NCBI GenBank assembly: GCA_002842855.1
Contig: PHEE01000016.1
Coordinates: 1-46,026, forward strand
Length of the DNA stretch: 46,026 nt
From: Alphaproteobacteria bacterium HGW-Alphaproteobacteria-4
GTDB taxonomy: Bacteria > Pseudomonadota > Alphaproteobacteria > Rhodobacterales > Rhodobacteraceae
Reading direction: 5' to 3'
The notes under the pieces were generated by a model. That model saw only the letters and a list, made by a program, of their open reading frames with translations. It was not told the origin of the DNA and ran no database searches. Position numbers and translations under genes: made by a program. Of this stretch, positions 40,768 to 46,026 are shown in pieces; positions within the stretch are counted from its first letter, which is position 1; every line of letters begins with the position of its first letter.

Positions 40768-42822
40768 TTACGCGCCCGGGTTCTTGTAGAGGCCGCGCCA
40801 GTCGATGGCCTTTGCGCCGAAGTCGAGGCGGCACTTGATCTCGACGCCGTCGACGTCGAAGCCGTTGCGCGTCTCGATGTAGGCACCCTGCTGGCCCTCG
40901 AGATAGGCGTACTCGATGGTGTCGATCTGGTTCGGGCTGGCCGCCAGGTACCAGGCGGTCTCGCTGGCGGCGTCGAGGCGTGGCTCGCTGATCGGCGCGA
41001 GGGTGCGGATCGACTGCGGCACCACGCTGGACGTTGCGGCGGGCACGAGGTTCTGCGCGACCAGCTGCTCGGCCTTCAGCTCCAGCGAGGCGGGCACGAT
41101 CAGGAAGGCGGGACGGACGTTCAGCACCGTCTTCTTGTCGAGGCCCGTCTGCTTGGCCATGGCGGCGCGGGCCGCGCCGACGCTGCTCACGTCGAGGGCC
41201 GCGCCGGTGCCCGCGAGGTTCTTGTGGGTGGTGTGGAACAGCGCGTTGCCGTCGGCCATCGCCGGGTTGGCGGTGATGATGCCCCAGACCACGTCCGACT
41301 CGAGCTGGGCGATGGAGTTGCCGTACATCGCCGGGATGCGCGTGAAGGCGTCGAGATCGTCGTTGATGAGCGTCTGACGGGTGATCGCGACCACCCGGCC
41401 ATAGGTCTTGACCTTGTAGCTCTCCTTGCTCTCGCCCAGCGTCCCGCGCTTGAACTCACCGCTCTCGCCGACCTCCAGGAGTTGCGGCGCCTCGCCCAGC
41501 TGGACGCGGTGCATGGCCTTGAAGTCGGTGGCGAGCACCTGGCGGCAGAACAGCATGAAGGTGCGCGGATAGGCCTCGTATGCCTGCCGCAGGGTCTTGT
41601 TGGTGACCGCCGACAGGATCTCGGGGAAGTCCGAGGTCGAATGCAGCGCGCGGGTCGCGACCTCGTCGCGCGACAGCCCCCGCGTGTTAACCCCGGCATT
41701 GCCGAGGCTTTCGCGGGCGAGCTCCAGCAGCGTCATGCCGCGGTACTGGCGCGCGGCGTCTTCCAGTTGGAACAGCGTCGGGCTGTAGCGGTGCAGCAGC
41801 GCGTTCGCCACCGCATCGCGGCGGGTGATGTGTTCGTCCCGGCCGCCGAGCGGGACGGAGACATGGGGGAAGGTTCGGGTCTCGTCCGACTTCGCGGCAA
41901 CCTGGTCGAGGATCAGGCGGCGGGACTCGTCGACGCTGACGCCCCGTTTCACCAGATCCTCGGCGAAGCCACGCTCGAGGTTCAGGCGGCCCGCCAGATC
42001 GTAGATGGTGGAGACGCGGTCGCGCTCGGCCTCGCGGGCGCGGGTGGCGACGGCTTCGGTGTCGGGCGCAGGCGTTGCCTGCGTCTTCGGCTGGTTGCGC
42101 GTCTCACTGACGGCGACCTTCGGGTCGGGCGCAGCCGCATTCGGCTCGGTCATGGGGGTGTCCTCGGTTTCGACCGGCTCGGTCGGCTGGGTGGTGGCGG
42201 GGGTTGCGGCGTCGCGCGCCGGGGTCTGGGTCTTGTCCGTCATCGGGGATGCTCCTTGCGATGTGAGGGCGTCCCGGCGGTGGAGGACGCAGTCGTGAAG
42301 GGGATGTTGGGCGCGGAAGCCCGCGGCGGGGTCGGCGCCGACCGCGACGGCGGAGACCTCGAAGGGCGTCCAGTCGACCGCCCGCCAGAGCTCGCGCCCG
42401 CTATCGGGTTTCGAGATGTCGAAGCGGTGGACCTGGTAGCCGATTGAGACCGCGCGGATGTGGCCGGCCTGGATGTCGCGCCAGATCTGCTCGACATCGG
42501 CGCGCTCGCTGATCCGGACCTGCGCGATGCCCCGCCCGTTCTCGATCCGGGCAGAGCCCGGCACGACCGAGCCGATCACGGCATCGAGCGTGTCGAGCTC
42601 GTGCACCTTCAGGAACGGCGCGCCCGCGTTCAGCCGGTCGAGCCGGACATGAGCTGGATCGAGGCTGAGTTCCTCGTCATAGGGCTCGCCGAAGAAGGTG
42701 GCGCGCCGCACGCGGGCGCCTGCCGACCAGACCACCTCGACGGTGCGGCTGTCGGCGTCGGCCGTGTTCGGCGCAAGCTCCGCCGACCGGCGCATGGCCG
42801 GCAGTTCGATCATCGTGTCCAT
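40768..42822 (-). CDS. Prohead protease / major capsid protein fusion
   Basis: A 684-aa fusion. Residues about 1-180 are a prohead protease (MIELPAMRRSAELAP, then FLKVHELDTLDAVIGSVVPGSARIE and IRAVSIGYQVHRFDI). A Pro/Thr/Ala/Glu-rich linker with a helical, scaffold-like section covers about 185-330. The rest is an HK97-like capsid (DFPEILSAVTNKTLRQAYEAYPRTFMLF and LFHTTHKNLAGTGAALDVSSVGAARAAM). The protease should cut itself and the scaffold away during head maturation. A well-placed ribosome site and ATG at 42243 could also give capsid without protease. The gene begins four bases after the portal stop. Confidence 0.9.
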   Translation of the reverse strand: MDTMIELPAMRRSAELAPNTADADSRTVEVVWSAGARVRRATFFGEPYDEELSLDPAHVRLDRLNAGAPFLKVHELDTLDAVIGSVVPGSARIENGRGIAQVRISERADVEQIWRDIQAGHIRAVSIGYQVHRFDISKPDSGRELWRAVDWTPFEVSAVAVGADPAAGFRAQHPLHDCVLHRRDALTSQGASPMTDKTQTPARDAATPATTQPTEPVETEDTPMTEPNAAAPDPKVAVSETRNQPKTQATPAPDTEAVATRAREAERDRVSTIYDLAGRLNLERGFAEDLVKRGVSVDESRRLILDQVAAKSDETRTFPHVSVPLGGRDEHITRRDAVANALLHRYSPTLFQLEDAARQYRGMTLLELARESLGNAGVNTRGLSRDEVATRALHSTSDFPEILSAVTNKTLRQAYEAYPRTFMLFCRQVLATDFKAMHRVQLGEAPQLLEVGESGEFKRGTLGESKESYKVKTYGRVVAITRQTLINDDLDAFTRIPAMYGNSIAQLESDVVWGIITANPAMADGNALFHTTHKNLAGTGAALDVSSVGAARAAMAKQTGLDKKTVLNVRPAFLIVPASLELKAEQLVAQNLVPAATSSVVPQSIRTLAPISEPRLDAASETAWYLAASPNQIDTIEYAYLEGQQGAYIETRNGFDVDGVEIKCRLDFGAKAIDWRGLYKNPGA
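42243..42257 (-). promoter_or_regulatory. Internal ribosome-binding site and start in the protease-capsid gene
   Basis: AAGGAG (42257-42252 on the minus strand) stands eight bases before an in-frame ATG at 42243-42241. Starting there gives 491 aa: linker, scaffold and capsid but no protease. The spacing is better than that of the full-length start. Confidence 0.55.
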
Positions 42823-42826
42823 GATG

Positions 42827-44386
42827 TTAGTCCTGTTGGTCGGCCTGCGCCGGGTCGGTTGCATCCGCGTCGGCGGTGGAATCGTCGTCGGCGGCGGGGT
42901 CGGTCGCCGGATCGTTCGCCGGATCGCAGGTCTGTGCGCTGCCGGTCTTGGTGACGCGGCGCGGGTCGCTGTCGAGCACGAGGCCGAGGGCGTCGAGCTT
43001 GGCATTTGTCGCGGCGATCTCGGCCAGCACGGCGTCCGGGTTGCGGCCCTGTTTCGCGATCACCTCGGCCAGCGTCATGGTGCCGGAGCGGATCGACAGC
43101 AGGTTCGCCATCGCGTCCTTCTGCGGATCGACCGCCTCGAACTTCGGCGGCGACCATTCGACCGGCACGGTCGGCGTCGGGATCTGCCCCGCCGCCCATG
43201 CGGCTTCGGTGAACCAGCGCCAGACCGGCGCGCAGAACATCGGAATGAACAGCTGCCATTGCACGGCGTCGATCTGGCGCCGGAACTCGACGAGCCCCGC
43301 CCGGATCGAGGAATAGTTGACCTGGCTGAGATCGCCGGTCAGCAGTTCATATGGCACCCGGAACCCTGCCGAGATCGTGTGCAGGCTGGCGCGTTTGTAT
43401 TCGCCATAGCCGCCGGTGGCGGAGGGCTGGTTGAAGCGGATGTCCTTGCCGCCGCGGGCATAGGCGATCAGCCCCGGTTCGAACTGCTCCACCCGGTTGC
43501 CGTCGGCATCGACCACCGAGGGCGCGATGCCCTGTTGCGCCTCGTCGTCACCGAACACGATCGCGGTGACGCAGGCTTCGGTCTTCTTGCGGACCAGTTC
43601 GGCCACCTCGTAGTCGTCGAGATCGCGCAAGGACCGGATCACCGGCGCGCCCCAGGGAACGCCGCGCGCCTGCGTGCGCTGCTTCTCGTAGATGTGCGCG
43701 ATCTCGGTCGCAGGGACCGGGCGGCTCTGCAACCCGTTCTGCTGGGCCCCGTAGGCGTCGCCGGGATGCTCCGAGTGCAGCCAGTAGGCCCTGCGCTTGC
43801 CGACCGGGTCGAACTCGATCCCCTGCACGAGGCGGCCTGCGCCAAGGGCGCCGGATTTGGTGGCGTCGAGGAAGTCCGCTTCCAGCACCTGCAACTGCAG
43901 CGGCACCGGCAGGGCATCGCTCGACCGCCGCAGCCTGCGCCGCACCAGCACCTCGCCCGCCTCGACCATCTCACGGCAGATCAGCGTCTGCAGCCCGTAG
44001 AAGTCGAGCTGGCCGTCGGCGTCGCAGTCCGCCGTCCAGCGCTCGAACAGCGCGTCGACCTTCCGGTCGAGCTTGTCGTCGCCGCTGGCGGCGCGCGGCA
44101 TGATGCCCGCGCCGATGATGTTGTTGACCAGCACCGCAACGGCCTTGGCCGCGTGCGGGTTGTTGCGCACCAAATCGCGCATCCGGTCGCGCAGGAGCGC
44201 CCCGGCGACGCCGATCTCGGTGTCGGCCGAGGATCCCGGCGTGCGCCAGCCCTCGGTCCGCCGTCCGCGTGCGGCGCCATCGTAGCCTCGCGTCAGGGTC
44301 TCGAAGGCCTGACGCGCCATCACGCGGCGGGCGGCCATGCGCGGCGCCACCGTGGCGATGGCATGGTCGAACCAGGTCGCCGACAT
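42827..44386 (-). CDS. Phage portal protein, lambda family
   Basis: A 519-aa portal of the lambda gpB family, the ring through which DNA enters and leaves the head. Clear marks are RDLVRNNPHAAKAVAVLVNNIIGAGIMP (about 70-97), EFDPVGKRRAYWLHSEHPGD (about 195) and HTISAGFRVPYELLTGDLSQVNYSSIRAGLVEFRR (about 342-376). The C-terminal 50 residues are Asp/Ala/Thr-rich and probably disordered. Its start overlaps the gpW-like stop by one base, and the protease-capsid gene follows closely. Confidence 0.93.
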   Translation of the reverse strand: MSATWFDHAIATVAPRMAARRVMARQAFETLTRGYDGAARGRRTEGWRTPGSSADTEIGVAGALLRDRMRDLVRNNPHAAKAVAVLVNNIIGAGIMPRAASGDDKLDRKVDALFERWTADCDADGQLDFYGLQTLICREMVEAGEVLVRRRLRRSSDALPVPLQLQVLEADFLDATKSGALGAGRLVQGIEFDPVGKRRAYWLHSEHPGDAYGAQQNGLQSRPVPATEIAHIYEKQRTQARGVPWGAPVIRSLRDLDDYEVAELVRKKTEACVTAIVFGDDEAQQGIAPSVVDADGNRVEQFEPGLIAYARGGKDIRFNQPSATGGYGEYKRASLHTISAGFRVPYELLTGDLSQVNYSSIRAGLVEFRRQIDAVQWQLFIPMFCAPVWRWFTEAAWAAGQIPTPTVPVEWSPPKFEAVDPQKDAMANLLSIRSGTMTLAEVIAKQGRNPDAVLAEIAATNAKLDALGLVLDSDPRRVTKTGSAQTCDPANDPATDPAADDDSTADADATDPAQADQQD

Positions 44387-44595
44387 CAGCGATCCCCGCG
44401 CGAGAAGCCCGCGAGCCCGGCCACCGGCAATGGCCGCGTGCTGCCCGCGATGGCGCGCTCGATGGTGCGGATGCGCGCCAACAGATCCTCGGCCGAGCCA
44501 TAGTCGACGGATTTGCCATCGTAGCTGACCCGGGTCGTGCCGCTGGCGTAGGCCCGGCGCAGCGCCGAGAGCTCGGTTTCCGTCCAGTCGGTCAT
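44386..44595 (-). CDS. gpW-like head-tail joining protein
   Basis: A 69-aa protein of the lambda gpW type: TETELSALRRAYASGTTRVSYDGKSVDYGSAEDLLARIRTIERAI shows the helix, beta-hairpin, helix layout. It closes the portal channel and prepares it for tail attachment. It precedes the portal gene, as in lambda (terminase, W, B). The IS110 element ends within about 20 bases of its ATG, and no ribosome site is left in front of it, so translation may be reduced. Confidence 0.82.
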   Translation of the reverse strand: MTDWTETELSALRRAYASGTTRVSYDGKSVDYGSAEDLLARIRTIERAIAGSTRPLPVAGLAGFSRGDR

Positions 44596-44617
44596 GTTCA
44601 GAAGTTATCCGTTTTGA

Positions 44618-45550
44618 TCAAGGGGCCGTTTCGGCCCATTTCCGGTCGTCCCGGATCAGGGCGTTTGCGAGGATCAGGAGCTTGCGCATGACGGCGGTGA
44701 GCGCGACTTTCGCGGGCTTTCCCGCGCTGCAGAGCGCCTGATAGGTCTGGCCTAGCTGCCGGTTGTGCCGGGTGGCGACGAGGGCCGGCATGTAGAGCGC
44801 CCGGCGCAGTCCGCGGCGCCCACCGCCGATCCGCGACTGACCCTTCCACCTGCCCGACTCGCGGGTGATCGGGGCGAGCCCGGCGAGACTGGCGGCCTCC
44901 TTGCCATCCATCGTGCCCAACTCGGGCATTTCCACGAGCATGGCGATCGCCGCGACGGGGCCGATGGCGGGGATCGACAGCAGGATCCCGAAGCGATGAG
45001 CGAGCACCGGGTCCTCCGCGACGAGGCGCGCGAGCTCGGCGTCGATCTGCTCGATCTGGCGTTCGACCTGCCGCAGACGCGCACGCAGCTGCGCCAGGAC
45101 GACCTTGTTGCGCGCCGCCTGCAGACGGTTGCGGCAGGCGGTGCGATCCTTGATCAGGCCGAGGCGCGCGATGTGCAACTCCCTGATTTCATGCATGCTC
45201 TCGCTGCGAACCGGCGTTGCCTCGAGTTCGAGCACCGCGCCCATCCGTGCGAGCATGGCGGCATCGACGCGATCCGTCTTCGCGCCATAGCCCGCGGCCT
45301 GCGCGAACCGGCGCGCGCGTCCGGGGTTCACCTTGATCAGCGCGTGACCAGCCGCATCCAGCGCCCCCTCCATGTCGCGGTGATAGCGCCCGGTCGCCTC
45401 GTAGACGACGCGGACCGGGGTCTTGCCGATCCAGCGGCGCAGGGCCGCGAGCCCCGCCCTGTCGTTGCCGAACCGGGCATGCCGGCCGTCGGACCGACGG
45501 TGGATGTCGAGCGTGTCTTTGGAAATATCGATGCCGATGGTATCCTGCAT
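44618..45550 (-). CDS. IS110 family transposase (DEDD recombinase)
   Basis: A 310-aa transposase. The RuvC-like DEDD residues are Asp8 (IGIDISKDTLD), Glu51 (VVYEATGRYH), Asp93 and Asp96 (KTDRVDAAMLAR). The C-terminal IS116/IS110/IS902 domain contains the serine region: SIPAIGPVAAIAMLVEMPELG, then SLAGLAPITRESGRWKGQSRIGGGRRGLRRALYM. These enzymes insert through a bridge RNA that pairs with donor and target DNA. The start ATG at 45550 is chosen because family proteins begin just before the GIDISK strand; an upstream in-frame extension to 45604 is unlikely. The gene looks intact. Confidence 0.92.
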   Translation of the reverse strand: MQDTIGIDISKDTLDIHRRSDGRHARFGNDRAGLAALRRWIGKTPVRVVYEATGRYHRDMEGALDAAGHALIKVNPGRARRFAQAAGYGAKTDRVDAAMLARMGAVLELEATPVRSESMHEIRELHIARLGLIKDRTACRNRLQAARNKVVLAQLRARLRQVERQIEQIDAELARLVAEDPVLAHRFGILLSIPAIGPVAAIAMLVEMPELGTMDGKEAASLAGLAPITRESGRWKGQSRIGGGRRGLRRALYMPALVATRHNRQLGQTYQALCSAGKPAKVALTAVMRKLLILANALIRDDRKWAETAP

Positions 45551-45750
45551 TGCCTTTCGTCTCCTGTGCTTGTCGTACGGGGCAATGCGTTCAGCACCCC
45601 CCACCTATCCGTTCAGGACATGCGAAAGGCGGGGGCGATCCAACTTCTGACCGGTCCTTGGGAACCTCCATCCTTTCGACCCGTCCCCCGCCGCTCTCCG
45701 GCATGTGTGAGGTGCCGGAGAGCGGCTCCTGTATCGCACAGGAGCCGGGA
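45551..45750 (-). ncRNA. Candidate IS110 bridge RNA region
   Basis: The non-coding left end upstream of the transposase contains, in transcription order, a hairpin GGCTCCTGT/ACAGGAGCC (45746-45724) and a 13-bp perfect hairpin CCGCTCTCCGGCA/TGCCGGAGAGCGG (45725-45691). A less structured stretch towards the transposase start follows. IS110-group elements encode their bridge RNA in this position. The loops that would pair with target and donor have not been assigned, so this is a position-based call. Confidence 0.4.
45691..45747. repeat. Two adjoining perfect hairpins
   Basis: Stem 1 pairs 45691-45703 with 45713-45725 (13 bp, 9-base loop). Stem 2 pairs 45724-45732 with 45738-45746 (9 bp, 5-base loop). 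The stems share two bases. They lie 10 bp past the terminase stop and could instead be a phage terminator if the IS ends before them. Confidence 0.8.
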
Positions 45751-45756
45751 CCGATC

Positions 45757-46026
45757 TTAAGACAACCATCCTCCGCGACGTCCGAGCCAGTCGGAGCGGC
45801 GCTTGCCCTGCGGGGTCTGTCCCGGCCGGTTGATCTGCCCGGCGGGATCGGTGTCGGTGGGGGCGGCCCCGAGCTGATCCTCGAGGTCGCGCCATTTCTC
45901 GTCGGGCCAGCGATCCGCGCCCGCGATCCAGGCGGCGGCGCGGGCATAGACCCGGCAGTCCAGCGCCTCGTTGCGCTCGCGCAGCTTCTGCCATTCCAGC
46001 CGGGCGAAGCCGCGTTTGGTGCGCAC
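45757..46026 (-). CDS. Terminase large subunit, C-terminal end (5' part outside window)
   Basis: The last 89 codons of a leftward gene entering from the right edge. The stretch TKRGFARLEWQKLRERNEALDCRVYARAAAWIAGADRW is the typical C-terminal end of GpA-family terminase large subunits (nuclease side), where RNEALDC closes the conserved domain. A Pro/Gly/Arg-rich tail, GRRGGWLS, follows. The ATPase centre is outside the window. It is the upstream gene of the packaging and head operon, now separated from gpW by the IS110 insertion. Confidence 0.82.
   Translation of the reverse strand: MRTKRGFARLEWQKLRERNEALDCRVYARAAAWIAGADRWPDEKWRDLEDQLGAAPTDTDPAGQINRPGQTPQGKRRSDWLGRRGGWLS

Larger units (their letters stand above)
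44596..45750 (-). mobile_element. IS110-family insertion between terminase and gpW-like genes
   Basis: The transposase plus non-coding ends interrupts the usual terminase-gpW-portal order. The right end after the transposase stop is short (44596-44617); the left end is longer (45551 to about 45750) and folds into strong hairpins. An 8-bp repeat TATCCGTT is at 44606-44613 and 45606-45613, and TCAGAAGTT (44599-44607) is inverted at 45641-45649. IS110 elements usually lack terminal repeats, so the exact borders are uncertain. Confidence 0.6.

Noticed and set aside
40729..44503. Long plus-strand frames opposite the capsid and portal genes.
   Set aside because: Codon pattern and domain content support only the minus-strand genes.

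Overview
The window looks like an accessory region of a high-GC alphaproteobacterium, most likely of the Rhodobacterales (Paracoccus/Rhodobacter/Roseobacter relatives). The reasons are the GTA-like tail-tip genes (DUF2460, DUF2163, NlpC/P60 and TIM-barrel host-specificity protein), the DUF2924 plus large serine recombinase cassette, and the protein families throughout. This rests on family recognition and gene order; no database search was run.

Three blocks are visible. Block 1 (about 1-5650) is phage-like control and recombination DNA. Leftward early genes (ATP-binding protein, two unknown proteins, an AlpA-type helix-turn-helix protein, a 227-aa protein) diverge from a rightward XRE/S24 repressor. 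They are followed by a rightward four-gene cassette (small protein, DUF2924, large serine recombinase, HTH protein) in which every stop overlaps the next start by four bases.

Block 2 (about 5650-26030) is non-phage cargo. First comes a defence-like stretch read leftward: a type III restriction-modification operon (Phd/YefM antitoxin, mod, res), a strong hairpin terminator, then an unknown 238-aa protein and an HTH-ImmA/IrrE metalloprotease. Next is a metal-resistance island. A MerR-type sensor with YnfA and two cation-diffusion-facilitator genes lies leftward, diverging from a ZntA/CadA P-type ATPase. A damaged ion-channel gene, a cytochrome c, and a copper set follow: a small secreted His/Met/Cys-rich protein, multicopper oxidase, 42-aa membrane protein, DUF302, TVP38/TMEM64, APC permease, CopA and DUF411. 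Three promoters with the 19-bp spacer of MerR-regulated genes can be read: one in front of zntA, one in front of the first CDF gene, and a CueR-like one in front of copA. Only one merR gene is in the window, so the copA regulator must be elsewhere.

Block 3 (26045-46026, all leftward except a small insert) is a late gene module. In transcription order it holds the terminase C-terminus, an IS110 insertion, gpW-like, lambda-type portal, protease-capsid fusion, DUF2190, head-tail joining protein, DUF6441, a 0.36-kb low-GC insert with long inverted repeats, tail terminator, tail tube, a tail-assembly chaperone with a readable -1 frameshift signal, tape measure, four GTA-like tail-tip genes, DUF2793, DUF6127, endolysin and overlapping spanins. 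Head genes are lambda-like and the tail tip is GTA-like. Whether blocks 1 and 3 are one phage split by cargo or two neighbouring elements cannot be settled from this window.

The items most worth a second look are the A AAA AAC frameshift site and its Cys4 extension, the inverted-repeat insert at 39139-39407, the candidate bridge RNA of the IS110 element, the internal start in the protease-capsid fusion, the Phd-led type III restriction operon beside an ImmA pair, and the three MerR-type promoters.
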